Of a stretch of 28,499 bases of DNA, positions 6,350 to 14,192 are shown piece by piece. The notes under the pieces are model-generated. The model had not been told where the DNA came from, did no database searches, and saw only the letters and a list, made by a program, of their open reading frames with translations. This stretch comes from M3007 sp038246345 (GTDB lineage: Bacteria; Bacteroidota; Bacteroidia; Chitinophagales; Saprospiraceae): assembly GCA_038246345.1 (NCBI GenBank), contig JBBRWA010000036.1, positions 1 to 28,499 of the forward strand, read 5' to 3'. Position 1 is the first letter of the stretch. Every line of letters begins with the position of its first letter. The translations under genes were made by a program, and so were the position numbers.

Positions 6350-8353
6350 TTATTTCTTAGTCTTTTTACTTGCTGTTTTGGCGGGCGCACTGGCCCCGCT
6401 TGTTTTTCGTGCTGCCCGTGCTTTTTCAAGTATTTCTGCGCGGGTTAGCTTTGGCGCTGCTGCTTTAGCGGCTTTGGCTGCCTCTATCTCCTCCTTAGTG
6501 CGGCGTACGCGTGTGTCCGGAGCCTTAGCTGCTTTAGCTGGCTTGGCAGCCCCTGCCCCTGCTGCTTTTCGTGATGCCCTTGCTTTTTCGAGTATTTCAG
6601 CGCGGCTTAATTTGGGCGCTGCTGCTTTAGCGGCTTTGGCTGCCTCTATCTCCTCTTTAGTGCGGCGTACAGGTGTGTCCGGGGCCGTAGCTGCTTTAGC
6701 CGGTTTAGCAACTTTAGCTGGTTTGGCAACTTTAGCTGGTTTGGCATCCCCTGCCCCTGCAGCTTTACGTGCGGCCCGTGCTTTTTCGAGTATTTCAGCG
6801 CGGCTTAATTTGGGCGCTGCTGCTTTAGCGGCGTTGGCGGCGGCGATCTCATCTTTGGTGCGGCGTACGCGCGTTCCTGGTGCAGCGGCAGCTTTGACGG
6901 CTTTAGCTGGCTTGGCAACTTTAGCTGGCTTGGCAACTTTAGCTGGCTTGGCAGCTTTAGCTGGCTTGGCAACTTTAGCTGGTTTAGCGGCTTTAGCTGG
7001 CTTGGCAACTTTAGCTGGTTTAGCGGCTTTAGCTGGTTTAGCGGCTTTAGCTGGCTCGGCAACTTTAGCTGGTGTAGCGGCTTGAGTGCCTGCTGCTGCT
7101 TTTCGAGATGCCCTTGCCTTTTCGAGTATTTCAGCGCGGCTTAGTTTGGGCGCTGCTGCTTTGGCGGCGTTGTCAGCGGCGATTTGATCTTTGGTACGAC
7201 GCACGCGTGTGCCCGGGGACGTAGCAGCTTTAACTGGCTTAGCAACTTTCGCTGGTTTAGCTGGTTTGGCTGGCTTGGCTGGCTTAGCAGCTTTCGCTGG
7301 CTTGGCAACTTTCGCTGGTTTAGCTAGTTTAGCAACTTTAGCTGGTTTAGCGGCTTGGGTGCCTGCTGCTGCTTTACGTGCTGCCCGCGCTTTTTCGAGT
7401 ATTTCAGCCCGGCTTAGTTTGGGCGCTGCTGCTTTGGCGGCGTTGTCTGCTGCTATTTGCTCCTTGGTACGGCGTACGCGTGTGCCCGAGGACGCAGCAG
7501 CTTTCACTGGCTTGACGGCTTTCGCTGGTTCACCGGTGGCAACTGTTGCCTTACTAGGACGGCCACGTTTTTTAAGTATTGTAGTGTCTGTTGTCGGTTT
7601 GGCGGCCTTTGGTGCTTTGGTGGCAGCAGGCTTTGCTGTTTTGGCGGCACTTCGGGCAGCATGGGCTGCACGGATTTTTTCTTTATGCTCCTCACTCATC
7701 ACTCGATTTTTACGGGCGACAGGACTAGCTTTAGACGCTTTTTTTACAACTGTATCCGCTTTAGGCGCTGCTGTATCGTCACCTTTATCTGCCTCAGCTT
7801 TAGCTACTTTTATAGCCTTTGATGCTTTGCCAGAAGCTACTATTTTTATATGTGCCAAATGGTGTTTGCTATGCCAGGCATATAGCGCAATTGCTTCTTG
7901 CAGTTGAATTGTCCTTTTACTTACAGGATGAAAATAACCGCGTTCTAAATCCTCCTCCGTAAGCGAAGATAGAAACTGTACCCAGCGTTCGTGCAGTGCG
8001 CTTAGCAATTTAATAGACAATTTAGCGGAACCGTGCTTGCCGTCTTCCATTTCTGCCCAAAGCTGTTCTTCATAAGGCTTTACGACAGGAGTGTTTTCTG
8101 TAACCGTCAATTTCATGCGTATGTACGCATTCATGTGGCTATCTGCGAGGTGGTGAATAACTTGACGGGCAGTCCAGCCATTTGGTCGATATGGTTGGTC
8201 GAGCGCGCCGTCGCGCAGTTTTTTTACTGCTTTTTTCAGATTTTTCGGAAGGGCAGCAATTTCTTTGATGTGCTTGCGCGTATCATCGATGGTGTACTTT
8301 TTTCCGTATTCGAAATTGCCAATTGGGTATCGAAGTGCAATGAGATCTTTCAT
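6350..8353 (-). CDS. YfiT/DinB-like metal-binding domain fused to a histone H1-like repeat tail
   Basis: A 667-residue two-part protein. Residues 1-172 form a YfiT-type (DinB/YfiT superfamily) four-helix domain: RYPIGNFEY near the start, WTARQVIHHLADSH around 60-73 and HSKHHLAHIKIV at 161-172. H67 and the H161-x3-H165 pair correspond in position to the three metal-binding histidines of B. subtilis YfiT, a 178-residue protein lacking the tail. Relatives include bacillithiol S-transferases and uncharacterised hydrolases. From about 173 the protein is almost wholly Lys, Ala, Pro, Arg and Thr. It has RVMSEEHKEKIRAAHAAR (217-234), an AT-hook core KKRGRPSK (261-268), and five copies of a ~37-residue unit beginning VRRTK and ending RAARK, separated by PAK-type linkers of 16 to 73 residues. 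Such tails resemble bacterial histone H1-like and AlgP-type DNA-binding proteins. DNA binding and the enzyme role are inferences. It is transcribed alone and has a terminator downstream. Confidence 0.8.
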   Translation of the reverse strand: MKDLIALRYPIGNFEYGKKYTIDDTRKHIKEIAALPKNLKKAVKKLRDGALDQPYRPNGWTARQVIHHLADSHMNAYIRMKLTVTENTPVVKPYEEQLWAEMEDGKHGSAKLSIKLLSALHERWVQFLSSLTEEDLERGYFHPVSKRTIQLQEAIALYAWHSKHHLAHIKIVASGKASKAIKVAKAEADKGDDTAAPKADTVVKKASKASPVARKNRVMSEEHKEKIRAAHAARSAAKTAKPAATKAPKAAKPTTDTTILKKRGRPSKATVATGEPAKAVKPVKAAASSGTRVRRTKEQIAADNAAKAAAPKLSRAEILEKARAARKAAAGTQAAKPAKVAKLAKPAKVAKPAKAAKPAKPAKPAKPAKVAKPVKAATSPGTRVRRTKDQIAADNAAKAAAPKLSRAEILEKARASRKAAAGTQAATPAKVAEPAKAAKPAKAAKPAKVAKPAKAAKPAKVAKPAKAAKPAKVAKPAKVAKPAKAVKAAAAPGTRVRRTKDEIAAANAAKAAAPKLSRAEILEKARAARKAAGAGDAKPAKVAKPAKVAKPAKAATAPDTPVRRTKEEIEAAKAAKAAAPKLSRAEILEKARASRKAAGAGAAKPAKAAKAPDTRVRRTKEEIEAAKAAKAAAPKLTRAEILEKARAARKTSGASAPAKTASKKTKK
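6400..7483 (-). repeat. Coding repeat array: five VRRTK...RAARK units with PAK linkers
   Basis: The five units begin near residues 292, 383, 495, 561 and 615 of the host protein. Each contains VRRTKEEIEAAKAAK-like and APKLSRAEILEKARAARK-like halves. The last two units are nearly identical (EEIEAAKAAK), the first two share DNAAKAAAPKLSR, and the middle one (DEIAAANAAK) is intermediate, which suggests stepwise local duplication. Linkers are built from PAKVAKPAKAAK steps, in DNA a 6- to 15-base periodic pattern of GCT AAA CCA. Such DNA is prone to slippage and recombination, so copy number may vary between strains. Confidence 0.85.
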
Positions 8354-8438
8354 AAAAAATTTAATGAATGGAAAGTATTTTTAAGAAAACAGGTTGAGAG
8401 AATATAAGTTCGGAGAATTGTTGTTCAAGTTTATGATT

Positions 8439-9044
8439 TCAGGATGTATCTTTCCAGCGCCAAACATAACGGCAAGCAACCGTGCGCCATGGGCGCCACG
8501 GTTCAGCGAGTTCAAGCATTTTGTTTTTTAGATCTTTACCCGTTTCTTGAAGCCCAAAAATTTTTGCCATACCTTGTTGAATGCCCAAGTCACCCACAGG
8601 AAACACATCTGGACGAGCCAGTGAAAACATCAACAACATCTCAACGGTCCAAACGCCTACTCCTTTGATCTGGGACAGGAACTGGATAATGTCATTGTCG
8701 CTCATTTCGTGCCAGTTTTTATTTTCTAAATCATACTGCATAGAAAAGTGTGCAACGTTTTGAAGATAGTTGGCTTTTTGATTGGATAATCCTACACTGC
8801 GCAGGTGTTCTGTATCGAAAGTGATGAGTTGGTCGGGATGCGGGTATTTATCAGGGAAGAGTAATAGAAACCGGTTGAAAATAACAGTAGCAACTTTTAC
8901 ACTTAGCTGCTGCGATACAATAGAGTCTAAAAGGTCGAAATAAATTCTTTGAGAAGGCGTGAAATCAGGCATTTTAACAGCATGCATTACCCGGCTTATA
9001 TTGGGTTCTTTATGCAAATGTTCTATTGCTACTGCTAAATTCAT
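8439..9044 (-). CDS. AlkA-like DNA-3-methyladenine glycosylase (HhH-GPD family)
   Basis: A 201-residue HhH-GPD DNA glycosylase, AlkA branch, which removes alkylated purines from DNA in base excision repair. The opening helix bundle has DLLDSIVSQQLSVKVATVIFNRF (about 37-59). The helix-hairpin-helix is FLSQIKGVGVWTVEML (122-137), and the catalytic aspartate is D152 in FPVGDLGIQ, the normal distance from the hairpin. It lacks the N-terminal domain of E. coli AlkA, as many short bacterial and yeast MAG-type members do. No [4Fe-4S] cysteine cluster is present, which argues against endonuclease III or MutY. The start at 9044 fits the family. It diverges from the GCS2-CBS gene, and a TAAATTTG element lies upstream at 9077-9084. 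Confidence 0.9.
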   Translation of the reverse strand: MNLAVAIEHLHKEPNISRVMHAVKMPDFTPSQRIYFDLLDSIVSQQLSVKVATVIFNRFLLLFPDKYPHPDQLITFDTEHLRSVGLSNQKANYLQNVAHFSMQYDLENKNWHEMSDNDIIQFLSQIKGVGVWTVEMLLMFSLARPDVFPVGDLGIQQGMAKIFGLQETGKDLKNKMLELAEPWRPWRTVACRYVWRWKDTS

Positions 9045-9076
9045 GCACCAAGGTAATCGTTCTTTAATAATTAACT

Positions 9077-9084
9077 CAAATTTA
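9077..9084 (-). promoter_or_regulatory. Possible -7 promoter element for the DNA glycosylase gene
   Basis: Read on the minus strand, the sequence is TAAATTTG, a TAnnTTTG match 33 bases before the ATG at 9044, in the 87-base gap between divergent genes. A TTG lies further upstream at slightly long spacing. The region is AT-rich, so a chance match is possible. Confidence 0.35.
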
Positions 9085-9131
9085 ATTTAAATAACCAATT
9101 GGTCATTCAATATTTCAAACACTCGAATTCT

Positions 9132-11057
9132 ATGGGATTTCAAAAAGTAACCACAGTAGACAGTAAAAAAGAGATGCAGCAATTTGTGCGCAGCCTCCTC
9201 GACGATGTACAGGCATTCGAGTATATGCTTGCCAACGATTGGTTTGAGTCGGATATTGTACGCATTGGCGCAGAACAAGAAATGTGTTTGGTGCACAATA
9301 AAACACTTAAGCCCGCTTGCATCAATTTGGAGGTGCTGGAAAAGCTCGGCAAAGACAAGCCCTGGTGCGTAACGGAGTTGGCAAAGTTCAACCTGGAAAC
9401 CAACCTTAGCCCGCGTGAATTTGTAGGCGATTGCCTCAGCCAATTAGAGGCTGAAAACGTGGGTTATCTCGACATTATTCAGAAGGTGCTGAATAAGATG
9501 GATGCCAGTATTATCCTCTGCGGCATCTTACCCACGTTGCGCAAGCACGACCTGGAGATGCACAACCTCACACCCAACGAACGCTACTACGCCCTGATGG
9601 CAGCGATACAAAAACACCTGCTGGGCTCTTCATTTGAGTTGCGGGTGGAAGGCGTAGACGAACTATTGGTGAAACACGATTCTCCCCTGCTCGAAGCCTG
9701 CAACACGAGTTTTCAGGTGCATTTGCAAATAGCACCCAACGATTTTGTGAAAATGTACAATATCGCGCAAACCCTGGCTGCGCCTATCATTGCTATTTCT
9801 GCCAATTCGCCCCTCGTGTTTGGCCGCCGCCTTTGGCATGAAACCCGAATCGCCCTGTTCCAGCAAAGCCTCGACACCCGCACCACCAGCGATCACATGC
9901 GCGAGCGCTCGCCCAGGGTAAATTTTGGCTCCGATTGGCTGCGTGGCGACATCACAGAAATATATAAGGAAGACATCAGCCGATTCCGGGTGCTGCTGGC
10001 CGGTGCCATTGAAGAAGATTCCATGGCGATGGTTCTGGAAGGAAAAACGCCAAAGCTCCGGGCTTTGCAAATCCACAACTCAACAGTGTACCGCTGGAAC
10101 CGCCCTTGTTACGGCATTTCACCCAACGGCAAACCCCACCTCCGCATCGAAAACAGGGTGATTCCTGCCGGGCCAACAGCTGTAGATGCTACCGCAAATG
10201 CTGCTTTTTGGCTGGGTGCTATGGTGGCCATGGCCGAACACTACCCTGATGTCACAAAACACATCGACTTTGCAGATACCCGCGACAACTTCCTGAAATC
10301 TGCCAAATTCGGAATTGATACCACTTTCACCTGGATGAAGGACAAGAAAGTTTCCGCACCAGAATTGATCCTGCAAGAACTATTGCCATTGGCCAAAGAA
10401 GGTCTGAAAAAACAGAAGGTAAAATCAGCCGATATTTCTAAATACCTCGACATCATCGAAGCACGGGCGAAGGAACACAAAACAGGTGCACGCTGGGCAC
10501 TCCGCGCTTTTACCTCCTTAAAAAAACAAGTCTCCAACGACGAAGCCGTCACAGTTGTTACTGCCGCTATGCTTAAAAATCAGCAAGAGAACAAGCCCGT
10601 GCATACCTGGGAAGAACCCACCATTAACGACCTGAAAAACTGGAGCCCTACCACCATCAAAGTGGAGGAGTTTATGTCGACCGACTTGTTTACCGTACAA
10701 GACGACGCACTGATTGAACTAGTCGCTGAAATCATGGACTGGCGGAAGATTCGGTATATGCCCGTGGAAGATGGTAAAGGTATGTTGGTGGGTCTTATAA
10801 CTTCCCGGAAGCTGCTCCGCCACTTCGCCCACTGCTATAAGATCGTTGGCAAAGACTTAATGAGCGTCAAAGACATCATGATCGAAAAGCCGCTCACGGT
10901 AACGCCCGAAACAAGCATTATTGATGCCATGGCGAAAATGCGCAACAATAAAATCGGCTGTCTCCCCGTGGTGAAAGGCAAAGAACTGGTGGGCATTATT
11001 ACGGAAATGGACTTTTTGCGAATCACGTCGCGGCTTTTGGAACGCGCTGAAAAATGA
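9132..11057 (+). CDS. GCS2-type carboxylate-amine ligase with two C-terminal CBS domains
   Basis: A 641-residue protein from the ATG at 9132. An upstream in-frame TTG at 9099 is possible but adds no conserved residues. Residues about 30-400 resemble the glutamate-cysteine ligase type 2 (GCS2/YbdK-like) fold: RIGAEQEMCLV and ETNLSPREF near the start, and LQIHNSTVYRWNRPCYGI and HLRIENRVIPAGPTAVD later, the last being the conserved arginine-containing segment of this ligase family. From about residue 510 there are two CBS domains (VEEFMSTDLFTVQDD... and VKDIMIEKPLTVTPE...), which normally bind adenosine nucleotides and regulate attached domains. The role is inferred as an ATP-dependent amide-forming ligase under nucleotide control; the substrate is unknown. 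It overlaps the following GH9 gene by four bases (ATGA), suggesting translational coupling. No signal peptide. Confidence 0.82.
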   Translation: MGFQKVTTVDSKKEMQQFVRSLLDDVQAFEYMLANDWFESDIVRIGAEQEMCLVHNKTLKPACINLEVLEKLGKDKPWCVTELAKFNLETNLSPREFVGDCLSQLEAENVGYLDIIQKVLNKMDASIILCGILPTLRKHDLEMHNLTPNERYYALMAAIQKHLLGSSFELRVEGVDELLVKHDSPLLEACNTSFQVHLQIAPNDFVKMYNIAQTLAAPIIAISANSPLVFGRRLWHETRIALFQQSLDTRTTSDHMRERSPRVNFGSDWLRGDITEIYKEDISRFRVLLAGAIEEDSMAMVLEGKTPKLRALQIHNSTVYRWNRPCYGISPNGKPHLRIENRVIPAGPTAVDATANAAFWLGAMVAMAEHYPDVTKHIDFADTRDNFLKSAKFGIDTTFTWMKDKKVSAPELILQELLPLAKEGLKKQKVKSADISKYLDIIEARAKEHKTGARWALRAFTSLKKQVSNDEAVTVVTAAMLKNQQENKPVHTWEEPTINDLKNWSPTTIKVEEFMSTDLFTVQDDALIELVAEIMDWRKIRYMPVEDGKGMLVGLITSRKLLRHFAHCYKIVGKDLMSVKDIMIEKPLTVTPETSIIDAMAKMRNNKIGCLPVVKGKELVGIITEMDFLRITSRLLERAEK

Positions 11058-13144
11058 AGCCCGTAGCCGTCATAGCACTTCTTGTTTTTGCTGTCAGGCT
11101 TTTCGCCCAAGCGCCAGGCACTGTGGATTCACGCCTGCACGTAGACCAATTTGGCTACCTGCCCGCTGCCCAGAAAATAGCCGTGATCGCCAGCCCTCAA
11201 ACAGGCTATAACGCGCCCGCAAACCTGACTCCGACGACGAAGTACCGGGTGAAACGCTGCTATGACAACGCCTCTGTTTTTGAAGGAAATATTACAGCTT
11301 GGGGTGCGGGGGTAGTCGATATTCAATCGGGCGATAAAGTTTGGTGGTTCGATTTTTCAGCCCTCAACACCAATGGCAATTACTATTTGTACGACAGCCT
11401 CAACAACCTGCGCTCTTATAGTTTTACCATTTCAGATTGCACTTATAAGGAGCCGTTGAAACATGCCCTGCGCACTTATTATTATCAACGCTGTGGCACA
11501 GGGAAAACAGCGCCTTATGCCGAAAGCAACTGGGTGGATGCTCCCAATTGCCATATAGGTAATTTGCAGGACAAGGTTTGCTACAACGTTCAAAATCCGG
11601 TTCCGGCTTCTGCCCGAGATTTGCATGGCGGCTGGCACGATGCGGGCGATTACAACAAATACGTCACCTTCACCTACGGGCCGCTGATGGATTTGCTGTT
11701 GTCATTTGAAGAAAACCCTACAGAATGGGGCGATGACAACAGCATCCCGGAATCGGGCAATGGCGTGCCCGATATTATGGATGAAGTGAAATACGAACTG
11801 GATTGGCTGCTGCGCATGCAACAAAGCAATGGCGGCGTAAACAGCGTGGTGGGGGTAAAAAACTTCGCGGCCGCCAGTCCGCCCAGTGCCGACAATGCGC
11901 AGCGCTTTTATGGCCCAGCTACCACAGCAGCTACTTTTTCGGCGGCCAGTTCTTTTGCTCTGGCTGCCCTGCAATTTCAAAACATTCCCGGCATGGCAGC
12001 GTATGCCGCTACCCTTCAAAATGCCGCCATTAATGCCTGGAGCTGGGGTGTCGCCAATCCGAATGCAACGTTTTACAATACCGGTGTCATTGCTGCCGGA
12101 GAAAACCAGACCGATGCTTACGAAACCGGGATGCGCAAACTGGCTACTGCTTGTTTTTTATTCGCGAAAACGGGCGATGTTGCTTACCGAAATTATTTCG
12201 ACGGCAATTACCAAACCGCGCACCTGATGCAATGGTCGTACGCCTACCCATTTGAGGCACACACACAGGACGCCCTGTTGTATTACAGCAAACTAGCTAA
12301 TGGCACGACGACGATAAAAAACAACATCCGCAACACCTATTCCAATAATATACAAACGGGGAATGCAGACAACCTGCCAGCTTTTCTCAACAACGCCGAT
12401 GCATATAGAGCCTACTTGCGCAGCGACAACTATACCTGGGGCAGCAATGAAACAAAAGCGCACCAAGCAAATATGTTCTTCATCATGAACGAACTTGGTT
12501 TGAACAGCACCAATAGCACCCATTACCGCAACGCTGGCGCTGGCTTTTTACACTACCTGCACGGCGTAAACCCTACCGGGTATTGTTACCTGTCCAACAT
12601 GGGCGACCACGGCGCGGAGTTTTCGATCCCTTCGCTCTACCACGCCTGGTTCGAGGATGGCACCGTTTGGGACGATGTAAACACCTCCGCTTTCGGCCCG
12701 GCGCCAGGTTTTTTGCCCGGTGGCCCCAATCCCACCTTCCACCCGGATCCCAGTTGCAATTGCGTGATTTCCCCGCCAGAAAATCAGCCCACCCAGAAGT
12801 CGTTTAAAGCCTGGAATACTACCTGGCCACAGAACTCCTGGGAACTGAGCGAAGTCGCCATTTATACCCAGGCGGCTTACCTGCGCTTACTCGCCAATGT
12901 GCTGCGTGCGCAAACCTCCCCACCCTCCTGCGACATCGATATTCCGGTAGAGATATTGGGCAGCGGCACGGTCTGTGCGGATGGCACGTATAATTACACG
13001 GTGATAGAAGTTCCGGGAAGCATCTATGTTTGGGAGGTAGTGGGCGGCACGGTTGTTTCCGGCCAGGGCACCCACAGCGTTTTTGTGCTATGGGACAATA
13101 CTGCGCCCATCCCGAGCATAACCATTCATCAGACATTTCCCTGA
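11054..13144 (+). CDS. Secreted glycoside hydrolase family 9 (endoglucanase-type)
   Basis: A 696-residue secreted GH9 enzyme, a family of mainly beta-1,4-glucanases acting on cellulose and related glucans. The signal peptide is MKPVAVIALLVFAVRLFAQA. An Ig-like CelD_N domain follows (about 25-125: HVDQFGYLPAAQKIAVI...), then the (alpha/alpha)6 catalytic domain. Catalytic aspartates are D196 and D199 in GGWHDAGDY. HGVNPTGYCYLSNMGDHG (503-520) is the conserved subsite segment, and the general acid is E600 in SWELSEVAIYTQAAY. The signature around E600 is divergent, with Gln where many members have Asn. After about residue 620 a PKD/Ig-like domain begins (CADGTYNYTVIEVPGSIYVWEV), but the protein stops at ITIHQTFP without a T9SS sorting tail, so the C-terminus may be truncated. 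Start and upstream stop overlap as ATGA. Confidence 0.9.
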   Translation: MKPVAVIALLVFAVRLFAQAPGTVDSRLHVDQFGYLPAAQKIAVIASPQTGYNAPANLTPTTKYRVKRCYDNASVFEGNITAWGAGVVDIQSGDKVWWFDFSALNTNGNYYLYDSLNNLRSYSFTISDCTYKEPLKHALRTYYYQRCGTGKTAPYAESNWVDAPNCHIGNLQDKVCYNVQNPVPASARDLHGGWHDAGDYNKYVTFTYGPLMDLLLSFEENPTEWGDDNSIPESGNGVPDIMDEVKYELDWLLRMQQSNGGVNSVVGVKNFAAASPPSADNAQRFYGPATTAATFSAASSFALAALQFQNIPGMAAYAATLQNAAINAWSWGVANPNATFYNTGVIAAGENQTDAYETGMRKLATACFLFAKTGDVAYRNYFDGNYQTAHLMQWSYAYPFEAHTQDALLYYSKLANGTTTIKNNIRNTYSNNIQTGNADNLPAFLNNADAYRAYLRSDNYTWGSNETKAHQANMFFIMNELGLNSTNSTHYRNAGAGFLHYLHGVNPTGYCYLSNMGDHGAEFSIPSLYHAWFEDGTVWDDVNTSAFGPAPGFLPGGPNPTFHPDPSCNCVISPPENQPTQKSFKAWNTTWPQNSWELSEVAIYTQAAYLRLLANVLRAQTSPPSCDIDIPVEILGSGTVCADGTYNYTVIEVPGSIYVWEVVGGTVVSGQGTHSVFVLWDNTAPIPSITIHQTFP

Positions 13145-13324
13145 ATGCAAATTTACTTGGCAAGATGGCATGTTGCGCCAATTGAAAAATCCGCGTTTTT
13201 GCGCATCGAAATTTTGAGGTAAAGTCTGGATACGTCATATTAGCCTGTTGCCGACGAAAACAGTTTCGAGTTTTCACCGTTTGATGTAATAAAAGGATTA
13301 CTTTTGAATCCAATACTTACGCCT

Positions 13325-14098
13325 ATGTTCCGCACGCTACTTGTCTGCCTGATGATGACCTTTGTTGCCCTGCACAGCCAGGCGCAAGGCTCCATCGCTC
13401 CCCAAACCAATGTGGGAATCGTTTACAACACAGAACGCACCTTCAACCTGCGGCTTGCCACCAACCGAAGTATGGCCGTGGGCATGGAGTTTGGGCGCTT
13501 GCGCACCTACAACAAAACCAAGACCTGGCAAGTTGGATTGGGTGAACTAAAGCATCCAAAAGAGCAGCGCCAAAGCGCCGATCCAAGGGCAAGCCGGGCA
13601 TTCCGGCCTTTCGTGTACGGCAAGCAAAACAGCCTTTTTGTCGCCCGTGCAGGATGGGGTGCCAAGCGTTATTATTCGGAAAAAGCAAAGCAAAAAGGGG
13701 TAGCCATTGGCATGAGTTATTCTATTGGCCCTTCGATAGGGTTGTTAAAGCCTTACTACCTCGCTTTGGCCCATGAAGGTGGCAGCAGCAATACCTACCG
13801 CGTGATCCATCAAAAATACGCCGACAGCAACGCCGATATTTTCCTCGACAACACGCGGGTACTCGGCGCTTCCCCCTTCACCCGCGGCATCAGCGAAATG
13901 TCTTTCTTGCTTGGCGGCAATGCCTCCATCGCTTACCACATGGACTGGGGTGCTTTCGATGAAATGGTAAAAGCCATGGAAATTGGCCTGATGGTGGATG
14001 TGTTTGCCAAACCAGCGCCCATTTTCGTGAGCGATGCGCAGAACAAGCAGGTGTGGATTAATTTCTTTATCAATTTCCAGTTTGGGAAGCGCAGGTAA
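13325..14098 (+). CDS. Hypothetical outer-membrane beta-barrel-type protein
   Basis: A 257-residue protein from the ATG at 13325. The frame is open from a TTG at 13304, but the ATG begins a clean signal peptide (MFRTLLVCLMMTFVALHSQAQG). The rest has alternating hydrophobic/aromatic strands (NVGIVYNTERTFNLRLATN, SMAVGMEFGRL, SLFVARAGWGAKRYYS, GVAIGMSYSIGPSIGLLKPYYLAL, MEIGLMVDVFAKPAP, VWINFFINFQFGKRR), and the last strand ends near the C-terminus, as in outer-membrane barrels. I do not recognise a named family or function. It follows the GH9 gene after 180 bases and faces the lipoprotein gene convergently across a hairpin. Confidence 0.7.
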   Translation: MFRTLLVCLMMTFVALHSQAQGSIAPQTNVGIVYNTERTFNLRLATNRSMAVGMEFGRLRTYNKTKTWQVGLGELKHPKEQRQSADPRASRAFRPFVYGKQNSLFVARAGWGAKRYYSEKAKQKGVAIGMSYSIGPSIGLLKPYYLALAHEGGSSNTYRVIHQKYADSNADIFLDNTRVLGASPFTRGISEMSFLLGGNASIAYHMDWGAFDEMVKAMEIGLMVDVFAKPAPIFVSDAQNKQVWINFFINFQFGKRR

Positions 14099-14139
14099 GG
14101 GGTAGTTGTTTTTCAACGCACAGACACATAGGGACATAT

Positions 14140-14174
14140 AAAACATAGCTTTACGTACTCAAAAACTATGTTTT
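14140..14174. terminator. Putative bidirectional terminator between convergent genes
   Basis: AAAACATAG (14140-14148) pairs exactly with CTATGTTTT (14166-14174) across a 17-base loop, between two convergent stop codons. The A- and T-ended arms would provide a short U-run in both directions. Nearby CACATAGGGACATA-like sequence resembles dispersed repeats of this phylum, so it may be a repeat that also terminates. Confidence 0.45.
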
Positions 14175-14192
14175 CTATGTTTAAGTGTTTGT

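Noticed and set aside
6378..7907. Two long Ala/Leu-rich plus-strand open frames (6378-7085 and 7191-7907)
   Set aside because: They are mirror frames of the Lys/Ala/Pro repeat tail; its biased codons keep the opposite strand open. They show no start context or domain.
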